DNA of 39,197 bases from a virus. Each line of letters begins with the position of its first letter. Within the stretch, counting starts at the first letter, position 1. Positions 1 through 8,655 of this stretch are shown piece after piece. The stretch spans positions 1 through 39,197 of the IMG/VR virus record IMGVR_UViG_3300028800_000038. One strand, 5' to 3'. The position numbers were made by a program, and so were the translations under genes. Below the pieces are notes generated by a model. The model made no database searches and was not told where the DNA came from. It worked only from the letters and a program-made list of their open reading frames with translations.

Positions 1-127
1 GATTTAGAATCAGTGCAGATGATATTGCCTGAGTTTAAGAAGCAAGAGACTTTAATTTTAAGAAGAACAATTGTAGAACAAACAAGTCAGCGCGTTTCAA
101 CCATCTATACACAAGATACTGGCGCTG
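1..127. repeat. terminal direct repeat (circle-closing overlap)
   Basis: Bases 1-127 are identical to bases 39071-39197, and the open reading frame that leaves the right end continues in frame here. The length of 127 equals a common maximum k-mer of short-read assemblers, so I read it as an assembly overlap of a circular map (circular or terminally redundant DNA) rather than a physical repeat. The unique genome would be 39070 bp. Confidence 0.93.
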
Positions 128-174
128 CTGGTGCTTATGGTCCTGGATGGTGGAGCGGCGGCGGACAGTTCTAG
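1..174 (+). CDS. tail adaptor protein, C-terminal end (continues from 38174)
   Basis: These are the last 57 codons plus TAG of the gene that starts at 38174. The frame is kept across the circle junction, giving a protein of 356 aa. The C-terminus is rich in Gly and Trp (GPGWWSGGGQF). The stop lies 12 nt before the next gene, which has its own GGGGAG ribosome site. Confidence 0.9.
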   Translation, partial: DLESVQMILPEFKKQETLILRRTIVEQTSQRVSTIYTQDTGAAGAYGPGWWSGGGQF

Positions 175-186
175 GGGAGATTAGTA

Positions 187-750
187 ATGGCGTATCAACA
201 AAATATACCCTTGGCAACGGATGCTCTGAATGATTCTCAGGGTGACATTCAAGCAAACTTCCAAGCGATCAAAACACTCATAGATGTTAACCATGCAACG
301 TTTGGTGATCCTAACCAAGGCAAGCATAATTTTGTAACAATGCCAGAGCAAGCAGCATCTCCAGGGACTGCGCTTGATGAAATGGCGCTCTATACTAAAG
401 ATGTTGCAGGCACAACACAGCTCTTTCTGCAAAGAGAGAACATAGCTCCCGCGGGCGCTGATATTGATATCACGAGCTTCTCTCATACACTTGCTAATGG
501 TGGGACCAATCTTCCATCAGGAGTAGTGCTTAAATGGGGCCAAGGAGCAACGATAGCCAACGTTCAGAGCGTGACCTTTACCACTGCATTCCCAAATGCT
601 TTGCTTTCAATACAAGTCACTCCTGCAATCAGTGCTGGCTCTGCAACATATTATGGTGATATCAATGTAACGGCATATTCTACTACTGCGTTTAGTGTGT
701 ATTCTGAAGGTGCGGCTCAAAACTATTGTTGGTTTGCTATAGGATACTAA
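187..750 (+). CDS. short tail fibre / tail-tip protein with gp53-like C-terminal domain
   Basis: This 187-aa protein has an N-terminal part (residues 1-95) of the sort that anchors fibres ('SQGDIQANFQAIKTLID'). The C-terminal beta-rich domain (about 108-187) has the pattern of the gp53-like receptor-binding tip seen in many phage fibres: 'GVVLKWGQG', then 'VTFTTAFPNALLSI', ending in 'CWFAIGY'. The start has GGGGAG eight bases upstream. It lies between the tail adaptor and the tail nozzle, so it probably belongs to the tail hub or its tip. The domain match is from pattern memory; the role is inferred. Confidence 0.7.
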   Translation: MAYQQNIPLATDALNDSQGDIQANFQAIKTLIDVNHATFGDPNQGKHNFVTMPEQAASPGTALDEMALYTKDVAGTTQLFLQRENIAPAGADIDITSFSHTLANGGTNLPSGVVLKWGQGATIANVQSVTFTTAFPNALLSIQVTPAISAGSATYYGDINVTAYSTTAFSVYSEGAAQNYCWFAIGY

Positions 751-751
751 G

Positions 752-3478
752 ATGGCGCAAATTGATCGTTTCATGATAGCTCCCATTAATAGTGGGATGA
801 CTAAAGATCTAAAACCCTGGCTTATTCCAGACGATGCATTCGAATCATTAACTGATTGCTATGTGTTTCGTGGAAGAGTGAGGAAACGTTTTGGCGCTTT
901 GCCCATGAATCAATCAACTTCCGTTGAAGGTCAAAATGAAACCACAAGACTGAGAGTCAATATTGGAACTACTGATGCTTCAGGAGCAGCCTCTGGTACT
1001 GTTCCAGGGTCTACTTTTGCAGTAGGGCAAATGTTTTCTATTGGCAATGAGATTTTTACGGTTAAAGCTACTGGCAATCTTTTAATTGCCCCAATCTCTG
1101 TAGGAATAACTGATATTTCAGGCAATGCTTCAGGAACTATTCCTGGCGGTGTTGGATCTGTTGGTATGCATTTCACTATTGCTGGATTCACCTACACGGT
1201 CACGCTCGTGAATGGCGCATTAACTCCTGGCGGAGGCGCTCCAGGATCGGGAACATTCAACACCTTAACAGGAGCTTATACATTTACTGGGACGACAGCT
1301 CAATCAGTCATAAATTTATTTGCTGCATCTGGAGCAACTTATAATACTGCAACCGGAGCATATACTTTTACCGCAGCATATCCATCAACAGCGATCTATT
1401 TCTATCCTGCAACTCCTGTTATGGGATTTGTGACGTATGAAAGCGATCAACTTGATGATGAGCCTGTTTTTGCCTTTGATACGCAGTTTGCATACAACTA
1501 TTCTGGGACTGGCTGGGAGCGATTAGCTACTGAGAATCAAACTGGAGCAGCATTATGGCATGGCAGCAACTCACAATTTATGTGGGGATATACTTATAGA
1601 GGTATTCTGAACTCTGATTACTTCTTATTTGCTACTAACTTTAATTTCCCAACGATATCATCGTCAGCATATGATTATATGCGCTACTGGGATGGTGCAG
1701 CAGTTAGCCCTGCATGGAATTATCTCTATCCGGTTCTCAATGGGACTTATAGACTTATTACTGCACGACTTATAGTGCCTTTTAAGAATAGATTACTCGC
1801 TTTAAATACGGTGGAAAATGCAGAAGGAACTAATGTTGGTACTACTGATGCTGTTACTGGGAATTTCACTGTGGTTATTGGTGCATATTCCTATACCCCA
1901 GGACAAGCATTTGTTGTTGGCAGCACAATTTATACAATTATAAGCAGCGCCGCTGGTGCTCAGCCAATGCTTGTTACCACAAATACTACTCTCTCAACTC
2001 CTCCGACTGCTACTTTTAACGTATCGACCGGTACCATAGTTATAACGGGAAATAATAATAACCCGAGCACGTCAGTTTTATATCTTGGAAATCCAGCGCC
2101 TACTACTTCTACCATCAAGCAATACGTAAACCGTTGCAGATTCTCTCAGAATGGATCTCCTGTGAATGCAAATTCATGGTTAGATACGCTTGGAACTCGC
2201 GGTGGTTACATAGATGCTCCGGTGAAAGAACAGATCGTATCGAGCGAATTCCTTAAGGATAGGCTTATAGTATATTTTGAGACGAGTACCTGGGAGTTAG
2301 CATACACTGGTAATGATGTTCAGCCGTTCAGATGGCAACAAATTAATACTGAGCTTGGTGCAGAGTCTACATTCTCTACAGTTCCCTTTGATAAAGTAGT
2401 TCTTGGTGTAGGTAACGTTGGCGTTCATGCATGTAACGGTGCAAACGTAGAGCGCGTGGACCAGAAGATACCGGATGAAGTATTTAAGATTCATAATGAC
2501 AATCAAGGTGTTTATCGCGTTTATGGTATTCGTGATTACTACGTCGAGATGGTCTATTGGACATTCCCTTCAGATGTTGAAAGTGCTGCAACATTCCCCA
2601 ATAGAATCTTAGTGTATAACTATAAGACTGGATCATGGGCATTTAACATCGATTCCATCACTGCTTTTGGGTATTACCAGCAACAAACTACCGTGCAATG
2701 GCAGAATCAATTGAGAACATGGGCAGAGCTGACTAACACATGGTCGAGTGGAACAATCCAATCCAGATTTAGGCAAATTGTAGCAGGCAATCAGCAAGGC
2801 TTTACGTTCATTGTTGCGCCTGATGTTACGAATAACTCTATATCATTACAGATAACGAATGTAACTATTAGTGGTGTAACGATAGAAATTAACTGTATTA
2901 ATCATAATCTTGATGCGAATAATCCTGACTATATATTGCTAACCAATGTTAATGGTATAACTGGCTTAAGCGACATGATATTTCCGGTAGATCAAGTTAT
3001 TGATGCGAATAACTTTTATATCTTGGCTAAAGGCGTTTCTGGTACTTATCAAGGTGGTGGCAATATAGTCCGCGTATCTAATATTGATATTAAGACCAAG
3101 CAATATAATTTCTATGTTCAAGATGGTGTGAATTCATTTATCAATAAAGTTGATTTCTATGTTGATAAAACGGTCAATGGACAAGTAGTTGTAGATTATT
3201 CAGTGTCATCTTCGGATCAATCATTGATAGAGCAAGGTCAAGACACTACTGCATTTTTAGGAACTGGTGCTCTTGAAACATCGCCATATGCACTGATTCC
3301 ACAAGAAAATTCGCAAGCTCGTCTATGGCATCCAATATATCCATTTGCCGAAGGTGAATGCATTCAATTACATATATATATGAATGCAGAGCAGATGACA
3401 GATTCAGCAATAGTATTCGAAGACTTTCAACTTCATGCTATGACGTTTTACACTTCACCTACGGGCAGATTGCAATAG
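752..3478 (+). CDS. large tail nozzle / hub protein (908 aa)
   Basis: The N-terminus ('DDAFESLTDCYVFRGRVRKRFG') is typical of the large podoviral tail nozzle or P22 gp10-like stabilisation proteins. Its size and its place directly after adaptor and tip genes agree. It should sit below the portal and adaptor and gate DNA. A Thr/Gly/Ser-rich module occurs three times: near residues 70-115, 116-220 and 360-440. Each copy holds a 'TTDASG'-like start, a 'YTV' strand and a 'FN..TG.YTFTG' end, so these look like inserted surface domains. A later segment (about 690-770) resembles the 'HxL...V.G..GL' FCCH-type beta module found in phage virion proteins. The ATG follows the previous stop by one base. 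Confidence 0.75.
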   Translation: MAQIDRFMIAPINSGMTKDLKPWLIPDDAFESLTDCYVFRGRVRKRFGALPMNQSTSVEGQNETTRLRVNIGTTDASGAASGTVPGSTFAVGQMFSIGNEIFTVKATGNLLIAPISVGITDISGNASGTIPGGVGSVGMHFTIAGFTYTVTLVNGALTPGGGAPGSGTFNTLTGAYTFTGTTAQSVINLFAASGATYNTATGAYTFTAAYPSTAIYFYPATPVMGFVTYESDQLDDEPVFAFDTQFAYNYSGTGWERLATENQTGAALWHGSNSQFMWGYTYRGILNSDYFLFATNFNFPTISSSAYDYMRYWDGAAVSPAWNYLYPVLNGTYRLITARLIVPFKNRLLALNTVENAEGTNVGTTDAVTGNFTVVIGAYSYTPGQAFVVGSTIYTIISSAAGAQPMLVTTNTTLSTPPTATFNVSTGTIVITGNNNNPSTSVLYLGNPAPTTSTIKQYVNRCRFSQNGSPVNANSWLDTLGTRGGYIDAPVKEQIVSSEFLKDRLIVYFETSTWELAYTGNDVQPFRWQQINTELGAESTFSTVPFDKVVLGVGNVGVHACNGANVERVDQKIPDEVFKIHNDNQGVYRVYGIRDYYVEMVYWTFPSDVESAATFPNRILVYNYKTGSWAFNIDSITAFGYYQQQTTVQWQNQLRTWAELTNTWSSGTIQSRFRQIVAGNQQGFTFIVAPDVTNNSISLQITNVTISGVTIEINCINHNLDANNPDYILLTNVNGITGLSDMIFPVDQVIDANNFYILAKGVSGTYQGGGNIVRVSNIDIKTKQYNFYVQDGVNSFINKVDFYVDKTVNGQVVVDYSVSSSDQSLIEQGQDTTAFLGTGALETSPYALIPQENSQARLWHPIYPFAEGECIQLHIYMNAEQMTDSAIVFEDFQLHAMTFYTSPTGRLQ

Positions 3479-3507
3479 ATTATTTTCATTCTTTTTAGGA
3501 GGTTTGT

Positions 3508-3972
3508 ATGAAATATCTATGCATATTTTTGCTGTTCAGTGCGTATAGTACTGAATGTATGAATAATGCTATTATCCCCATGAATGTTCCCGATCGTGAT
3601 GATGCAGTCGCCGAGAAAGCGTATGATACCTATTTTAGGCATGATGAATCAGTTCATATCAGAGAGCTTAAACCATATATAAAAGAAGTGGTTCAAGAAG
3701 TCAGGAAGAATTCTCCTCCTTTGGATCATGATAATATTCTCGATAAGCTTGAATCGGGATTTATTAATATGCGCTCTGAGAAAGATGTGGATCAGCTGAA
3801 TACGATCATTGCCAAATCAATCGATAAGGCATTTGAGCATCAGAAGAATGAGTCTAAAAAGAAATGGACTAAGAAACAATCAGCGTATCTTGCGGCTGCT
3901 ACGAGCATCTTATCCAGTGCTATTACCTTTACTGCATTTCTTGTGAGTGCAAACAATAATTCTTGTAATTAA
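3508..3972 (+). CDS. unknown protein with signal peptide and C-terminal membrane segment
   Basis: 154 aa. The first 17 residues form a hydrophobic signal-like stretch. The middle is charged and probably helical ('IKEVVQEVRKN', 'DKLESGFINM'). Residues about 128-148 form a membrane segment preceded by lysines (KKKWTKK). A strong AGGAGG lies seven bases before ATG. It sits at the end of the nozzle gene and may be a lysis or envelope-acting protein (spanin-like topology), but no family was recognised. Confidence 0.7.
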   Translation: MKYLCIFLLFSAYSTECMNNAIIPMNVPDRDDAVAEKAYDTYFRHDESVHIRELKPYIKEVVQEVRKNSPPLDHDNILDKLESGFINMRSEKDVDQLNTIIAKSIDKAFEHQKNESKKKWTKKQSAYLAAATSILSSAITFTAFLVSANNNSCN

Positions 3973-3975
3973 ACA

Positions 3976-4005
3976 CCCATGGGAAAAGGTTTGAAATCCC
4001 ATGGG
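3976..4005 (-). terminator. hairpin terminator for the minus-strand gene 4030-4590
   Basis: A nine-base stem (CCCATGGGA / TCCCATGGG) with a 12-nt loop. Read on the minus strand it lies just after the stop of the 186-aa gene and is followed by TGTTTAATT. It also lies just after the plus-strand gene ending at 3972, so it may act in both directions. Confidence 0.55.
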
Positions 4006-4029
4006 CATTAAGGAGAGTAGTAATGAATA

Positions 4030-4590
4030 CTAGTTTTTCAAATACTCGACCACAATATAGCATGTTGTGTAAGCGCTGTAATCTATTGCGGTGGTAATAT
4101 TTATATTCGTGGCATTGGCATTGATTTCTATGTTCTTATTTAGAGTAGGACTCGAATAAGGTATTGGAATAAAGCTAGTAGAATTATTATTTGTAGCAGC
4201 ACCATACAAGCGGGTAAGAGTATAACCGCCAGTAACCATAATATTATGAGGAATAGAAGTAGTGCCAGCATTGGGTAATGCTCCAAAGTTAATAGTCGTT
4301 CTAAATACTTGTCGGTAATCAGGATTATCTAAAGGATCTTGAAGTTGTGTAGGGCTGGGAAAGAACAACTGTCCGTTTACAAACTCAGACTGTGAGTAAT
4401 ACGCGCTATCTTTAATGTTAACGTTTAAAGCCATTCTATTAATGAAGAGATATAATCTCACCAAAAGCTCTTTGAACTCTTCTGAGTTTACATTGGTTTC
4501 TTGGATTTCCGCTACATCTAAGATCTCTGTCGTATTTACAAACGCGCCAGGACCCGAGGCGGTATTATAGTAATTCTCTTCAGGCATCAT
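4030..4590 (-). CDS. probable fibre-associated structural protein on the opposite strand
   Basis: 186 aa. The N-terminal 70 residues are helical and acidic ('EEFKELLVRLYLFINRMALNV'). The rest is beta-rich and Asn/Thr-rich ('RTTINFGALPNAGTTSIPHNIMV', 'IEINANATNINITTAID') and ends 'CYIVVEYLKN'. This layout recalls small phage surface proteins seen near tail genes; I know no named family. It is the only minus-strand gene inside the plus-strand tail cluster, with its own ribosome site (AAAGGAT) and terminator, so it behaves as an independent cassette. Confidence 0.7.
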   Translation of the reverse strand: MMPEENYYNTASGPGAFVNTTEILDVAEIQETNVNSEEFKELLVRLYLFINRMALNVNIKDSAYYSQSEFVNGQLFFPSPTQLQDPLDNPDYRQVFRTTINFGALPNAGTTSIPHNIMVTGGYTLTRLYGAATNNNSTSFIPIPYSSPTLNKNIEINANATNINITTAIDYSAYTTCYIVVEYLKN

Positions 4591-4669
4591 ATCCTTTCTT
4601 ATTTTCTATATTTTTACTATATCATAATAAGGGATAAAGATTTGTAACGATATAAATTTAGGAGATAAT

Positions 4670-5386
4670 ATGCCAATACCAGCTATACTTGCCGGGGCAT
4701 TGCCTATAATAGGAAAAGGATTAGCCGCAGGCGCGGCCACTGCAGCTGGTGCAGCTGGCATAAATAGGCTCATTAAGGGTAAAAAAGCTAGGCCAGGCAC
4801 TCCAGAGGCAGCTCAACAAGCGCAACAAGGAAACTGGTTTTCTGGAACGCCTGGTTTTGAGAAGCAATTTCAAAGATTCACTCCTGAACAACAATCAGCC
4901 TTTAGCCAGATATTGCAAAGTGGATTAGGTCAATTAAATCAACCTCAATATAATCCAGGACAATACCAATTTGATTTCAATCCTATAGCTCAACAGGCGC
5001 GGGAAGGGTTTCAGAATAGAACTATACCCTCTATTCTTGAAAGATTAACTGCATCTGGTGGCCAAGATTCAAGCGCATTAGGTCATACATTAGGGCAAGC
5101 TGGTGCAGATCTTGAAACGAATCTCGCATCATTAGGCGCGCAATATGGATTACAAAATAGAGGACAAGAGGCTCAGATAGGATTGCAATCGCAAGGTCAA
5201 AGAAATGCGTTAATGTCAGGATTATTGTCTTTAGGAACACAGCCGCAATTTGAAAGCGCTTATTTTCCTAAGCAGCCCGGTTTCGCTCAATCTGCTGGAG
5301 CAGGCGTAGCTGAGGCTGCACCTCAGCTACTATTATTGCTATTACAGAGCTATTTGCAAAACAAAGACAAAAATGTACAAGGATAA
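4670..5386 (+). CDS. probable DNA-ejection (internal virion) protein 1
   Basis: 238 aa. The N-terminus is a Gly/Ala-rich hydrophobic segment (residues about 5-30). A Gln-rich helical body follows ('FTPEQQSAFSQILQSGLGQL', 'LGHTLGQAGADLETNLASLG'). The C-terminal part contains a run of seven leucines. Membrane-active, Gln-rich proteins in series after the tail nozzle are typical of podoviral ejection proteins that form a channel through the host envelope. TAGGAGA precedes the ATG. The function is inferred from position and composition. Confidence 0.65.
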   Translation: MPIPAILAGALPIIGKGLAAGAATAAGAAGINRLIKGKKARPGTPEAAQQAQQGNWFSGTPGFEKQFQRFTPEQQSAFSQILQSGLGQLNQPQYNPGQYQFDFNPIAQQAREGFQNRTIPSILERLTASGGQDSSALGHTLGQAGADLETNLASLGAQYGLQNRGQEAQIGLQSQGQRNALMSGLLSLGTQPQFESAYFPKQPGFAQSAGAGVAEAAPQLLLLLLQSYLQNKDKNVQG

Positions 5387-5389
5387 AAT

Positions 5390-6565
5390 ATGCCTCAAAT
5401 TATTCATGAACCTAATTATGGCGGAGAAGCTGGGAAATCATTTAGTTCTGGGCTTCAAAATGCTATAAATATGCTTGCTCAAAATAAACTTGAAGAAATG
5501 TCATACAATAAACAAAGACAGCGCGAGCAACAACAGCATAAATACTTTTCTAATGTTTTTGAGAAAGGTGCTGGTTATGATCCAGAGACTTCTAATATTT
5601 TAGGGCTTCTTTTTCAGAGAGATCCTAAGGGTATAGGAAATATATTAAGAAGCTTGGGTGGTGGCGGTTATCAGCAAGATCTCAATCAAAATCAAATGCC
5701 AGAGATGGGAAATCCGGCAATTGAGGGAGAAAATAATTTCCCAGTCCAGCAAGCCTTACAGGAATTATTAGGTCAACCTCAGAGTGGACAGCCTAATCAA
5801 TCAACTGCCTTACAAGGATTAAGGGGGTTAGTAAGCCCTTTTGCTCCTTCAGAGCAGCAACCACAACAATCTCCAATCAGTGCGCAAGTTCAACAGCAAT
5901 TAGCAGAAGCATTAAAGCCTAAAGCTCCAGCTGCTCCTATCGCCAAGAAAAATCCTTCATTCGCAAATGCCATGCATTTAGCATCTCAGTTTGAAAAGCC
6001 TAAATCAGTTGCGGAGCAAAAGCATGAAGACGATATTATTCAACACAAAGATAGGCTTGTCGATACAATACAAACAGCTAATCGCATGTTGCAAGCTATA
6101 GATAAAGGAGCGTCTTATGGATTAATAGCAACTGGAGTATCATCGGTTGCGCCTTCGTATCTTGATTATCTTGGAGAAGGAACCGAACAATTTGATAAAG
6201 ATGGTAATCATCTTATCAATTTAACATCAGGTGAGATAAAAGGTGTTCCAAGTAAATATAGAGTAAGCCTTGTAGAAAAAGAAAAACCAGGTGTTAAGCA
6301 TAGTCCTTCAGTGAATAAACAAATCTTGAAAAGAACCATAAAATCCGCAGAGCAAAAACTTGAAGCGTTGGGTAAAACGTACCCTTTTGCAAAAGTTAGT
6401 CCTGAAGAATTTGAAAGTGAGCTATCGACGCAGCAACAAGAGATAGATGAATTACCTACCAAATTTGTAGGAGATGCGATCTCTAATGGTTCTGGTGGAT
6501 ATGCTTTATGGGATAAGTCTCAAAATAAATATGTTCCAGCTCAAAGGAAGAAAAATGGCATATAA
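5390..6565 (+). CDS. probable DNA-ejection (internal virion) protein 2
   Basis: 391 aa, strongly Gln/Pro-rich in residues 95-200 ('LLGQPQSGQPNQSTALQG', 'APSEQQPQQSPISAQVQQQ'). Basic helices and a charged C-terminus follow. It starts three bases after the previous stop and overlaps the next gene by 11 bp, so the three genes are translationally linked. No enzyme motif is visible. The assignment rests on position and composition. Confidence 0.6.
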   Translation: MPQIIHEPNYGGEAGKSFSSGLQNAINMLAQNKLEEMSYNKQRQREQQQHKYFSNVFEKGAGYDPETSNILGLLFQRDPKGIGNILRSLGGGGYQQDLNQNQMPEMGNPAIEGENNFPVQQALQELLGQPQSGQPNQSTALQGLRGLVSPFAPSEQQPQQSPISAQVQQQLAEALKPKAPAAPIAKKNPSFANAMHLASQFEKPKSVAEQKHEDDIIQHKDRLVDTIQTANRMLQAIDKGASYGLIATGVSSVAPSYLDYLGEGTEQFDKDGNHLINLTSGEIKGVPSKYRVSLVEKEKPGVKHSPSVNKQILKRTIKSAEQKLEALGKTYPFAKVSPEEFESELSTQQQEIDELPTKFVGDAISNGSGGYALWDKSQNKYVPAQRKKNGI

Positions 6566-7871
6566 ACCTATTGATCCTTCTGAATTAGAGATGATTCATC
6601 AAGAAAACAATCCATCATCTCTAGAGAAATTAGGCCAATTTGCGACTGGTATCGGAGTTAAGGCTGCCACGGCTCCGTTAAGATTGGTAGAAACGGCAGA
6701 TCAATTACTCGGACTCATAGGACCTCAAAGAGCTCCTAATACTGAGCGATTTGGGGCAAGTGGGAAATACCCAACTGAGCAAATAGAGGAGGCAATAGGA
6801 GAAAAGTATACCAAGCCAGAAAATATTTTCTCTAAAGCCTTGCAGGCAACAGCAGGCAATTGGCCATTATTATTTCTAGGTGGAGCTCCTACATTAGGTA
6901 AAATCGGAGCGGATATATCAAGTAGTTTAGGAATGACGATTGCTGAGAGCGCAGGATTTGGTCCATTGGGTCAAATAGCAGGTTCTGTTTTGGGATCTAG
7001 AGGATTTAATAAAGTGGCCGAAGCTTTTCATAAAGGAGGAGGAAATCCGTCAAAGATAGCTAAATTTACATCCGATCTATATGAAAAAGAACGCAAATTA
7101 GGTTCTAAAATACCAGTAGAATCTAGAAGGCTCACGCAAGATCTTAATAAATTAAGAAAATCCGTTGAAGCTAAATTCACTGACCCTACAAAATTCACAA
7201 GCGCTGATAAAAGCAATCTTCTGAACAATATTTCCACAGCAGCCGAAAGATTAACTAAGCCTAATCTTAATGCATCGGATATATTTGATATAAAGAAAAC
7301 GCTTAATGAAATATATATCTCTCCAAAATCCGTTGAAGGAAGAGAGTTTGCAAAACTCAGAAGTATATTTACTGATGAATTGAATTCAATAGCTAAAAAT
7401 AAAAAAAATTGGGGGAATGCTTTTAAAGGAGCCGATGAATTATATTCCATCAGCAAGTGGCAAACTGGTCTTTCTAGATATCTTAAAGATTTGTCTGGAA
7501 CTGGAAAACTTGGCAAGATCGTATCTAATCCATTGACATATGGAGCTCTTTCAGTTCTAGGAAATATACCATCCGGATCTTTAGGTACTGCTACTTTGGC
7601 AGCAGGTGGGGCTGGAGCATTACTTCACGGAGGCAATAAAGCCATTGAAGCAGGTAAGAGGTCTTATGATTTTATTAATTCATTGAGCAAAACTAAAGAA
7701 GGGCAGCGAATTTTATGGGATATCGCAGCCGATAGTGCTAAAGGATCAGCAACCGAGTTGGCAAAAAGCATTCATAAGCTCGATAAAAAAGCAGCGGAAT
7801 TTAAAGAAGAACCATCCGCAGAACATGCTGGATGGCAATCAATAGATGCAAGTGAATTGCAACCTATTTAA
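6555..7871 (+). CDS. probable DNA-ejection (internal virion) protein 3
   Basis: The start at 6555 ('MAYKPIDPSELEM') is preferred over 6474 because AAAGGAAG precedes it and it overlaps the upstream gene by only 11 bp. 438 aa. It has amphipathic and hydrophobic stretches ('GNWPLLFLGGAPTLGKIG', 'TATLAAGGAGALLHGG') and a long charged helical middle (about 180-320). This fits the largest of a set of pore-forming ejection proteins. No lytic transglycosylase motif was found. Confidence 0.6.
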   Translation: MAYKPIDPSELEMIHQENNPSSLEKLGQFATGIGVKAATAPLRLVETADQLLGLIGPQRAPNTERFGASGKYPTEQIEEAIGEKYTKPENIFSKALQATAGNWPLLFLGGAPTLGKIGADISSSLGMTIAESAGFGPLGQIAGSVLGSRGFNKVAEAFHKGGGNPSKIAKFTSDLYEKERKLGSKIPVESRRLTQDLNKLRKSVEAKFTDPTKFTSADKSNLLNNISTAAERLTKPNLNASDIFDIKKTLNEIYISPKSVEGREFAKLRSIFTDELNSIAKNKKNWGNAFKGADELYSISKWQTGLSRYLKDLSGTGKLGKIVSNPLTYGALSVLGNIPSGSLGTATLAAGGAGALLHGGNKAIEAGKRSYDFINSLSKTKEGQRILWDIAADSAKGSATELAKSIHKLDKKAAEFKEEPSAEHAGWQSIDASELQPI

Positions 7872-7965
7872 TCTCTTCTTGATTCATCATATCTTTTATA
7901 AAGGAGGCAATAGCTATTAATAATCCTATTGATCCTCCTATTAACCATATTGCTATGTTTTCCAT
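7864..7965 (-). CDS. small single-span membrane protein (33 aa)
   Basis: 'MENIAIWLIGGSIGLLIA' is a membrane span, followed by a short charged tail ending 'NQEEIK'. AGGAGAA lies 11 bases before ATG. Its stop overlaps the end of the convergent ejection gene by 8 bp. It is the last gene of the minus-strand operon that begins at 8533. A holin- or regulator-like role is possible but not shown. Confidence 0.55.
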   Translation of the reverse strand: MENIAIWLIGGSIGLLIAIASFIKDMMNQEEIK

Positions 7966-7967
7966 AA

Positions 7968-8066
7968 TTATAATTTCTCCTGGTCGCATTCTGAAATATC
8001 ATCAGCATCCAATAAATCATCTTGCATTTCTTCGTTTGTTGTGATTATCCATTCGCTTAATAACAT
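7968..8066 (-). CDS. small acidic protein (32 aa)
   Basis: 'MLLSEWIITTNEEMQDDLL' continues to 'ECDQEKL'. It is strongly acidic, like many phage host-takeover or mimic peptides. AGGGGGAA lies four bases before the start. It is nested between its operon neighbours with 2-bp and 8-bp gaps. Function unknown. Confidence 0.5.
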   Translation of the reverse strand: MLLSEWIITTNEEMQDDLLDADDISECDQEKL

Positions 8067-8074
8067 AATTCCCC

Positions 8075-8359
8075 CTAAATCGATACTTCTACTTTTAGTT
8101 TCCAAACTTTTACCGGCGCTTTTCTGAATCTATTAAGATCCATATTCTTTAGCTCAGGAATAGATCCATAATCAATTGCCCCTAGTCTGGTTTCTATATA
8201 GTAGCTCAAGCCGCCATATGAGTATGGTCTATAATCAGACATATCTCTCAATTCTAAAGAGATCTGATACTCTTTTTTCTCTAATGCTAAACGTTCTTGT
8301 GTGATGTTATACAGCTCTTTGGCCTTTGATAGCCATACTGCGTTGTCCCTATTTTCCAT
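8075..8359 (-). CDS. unknown protein (94 aa)
   Basis: The N-terminal half is a charged helix ('LSKAKELYNITQERLALEKK'). The C-terminal half is basic and beta-like ('KAPVKVWKLKVEVSI'). AAGGGGGGACAC precedes the ATG. It is the second gene of the minus-strand operon led by the ribbon-helix-helix gene. No family recognised. Confidence 0.65.
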   Translation of the reverse strand: MENRDNAVWLSKAKELYNITQERLALEKKEYQISLELRDMSDYRPYSYGGLSYYIETRLGAIDYGSIPELKNMDLNRFRKAPVKVWKLKVEVSI

Positions 8360-8377
8360 AGTGTCCCCCCTTGGAAA

Positions 8378-8533
8378 TTATTCTCGGTTATTGTCTCTCA
8401 CTATTTGCTCTAATATCGCCCGTATTACATATGTTTTTAAGCTCATATTGTTTTTTAATGCATGAGTCTTTATTTCAATATAGAGCTCTGGGCTTGTATC
8501 AAAGAGCACTCTCTTCGTTTTTGGCTTTTCCAT
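8378..8533 (-). CDS. ribbon-helix-helix (CopG/Arc-type) repressor
   Basis: 51 aa. 'KPKTKRVLFDTSPELYIEIK' gives the beta strand and first helix. 'HALKNNMSLKTYVIRAILEQ' gives the turn and second helix, the usual RHH layout and length. AGGAGAATAA precedes the ATG. It heads a four-gene minus-strand operon. The promoter just upstream contains a perfect 12-bp palindrome, so autoregulation is likely. No toxin partner of the usual ParE or RelE type is adjacent. Confidence 0.8.
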   Translation of the reverse strand: MEKPKTKRVLFDTSPELYIEIKTHALKNNMSLKTYVIRAILEQIVRDNNRE

Positions 8534-8558
8534 TTATTCTCCTAGCTAGTTATATACT

Positions 8559-8587
8559 ATTGTACCGTACATTCGTACGAATTGCAA
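8559..8587 (-). promoter_or_regulatory. sigma-70 promoter with internal operator
   Basis: On the minus strand: -35 TTGCAA (8587-8582), a 17-bp spacer, and -10 TACAAT (8564-8559), about 25 nt before the RHH gene. The spacer region holds ATTCGTACGAAT (8571-8582, perfect palindrome) and further GTAC repeats next to the -10, a likely RHH operator. Confidence 0.75.
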
Positions 8588-8655
8588 GCAAATTTGCTAT
8601 TTCTTTTATTACAGGAGTAGAATGGGTTAAAATTATAACTCTCAAAGGAGAAACG

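Noticed and set aside
4023-4097. 24-codon plus-strand gene with a strong ribosome site
   Set aside because: Too short and overlapping the end of a better-supported minus-strand gene; reported only as a possible relic.
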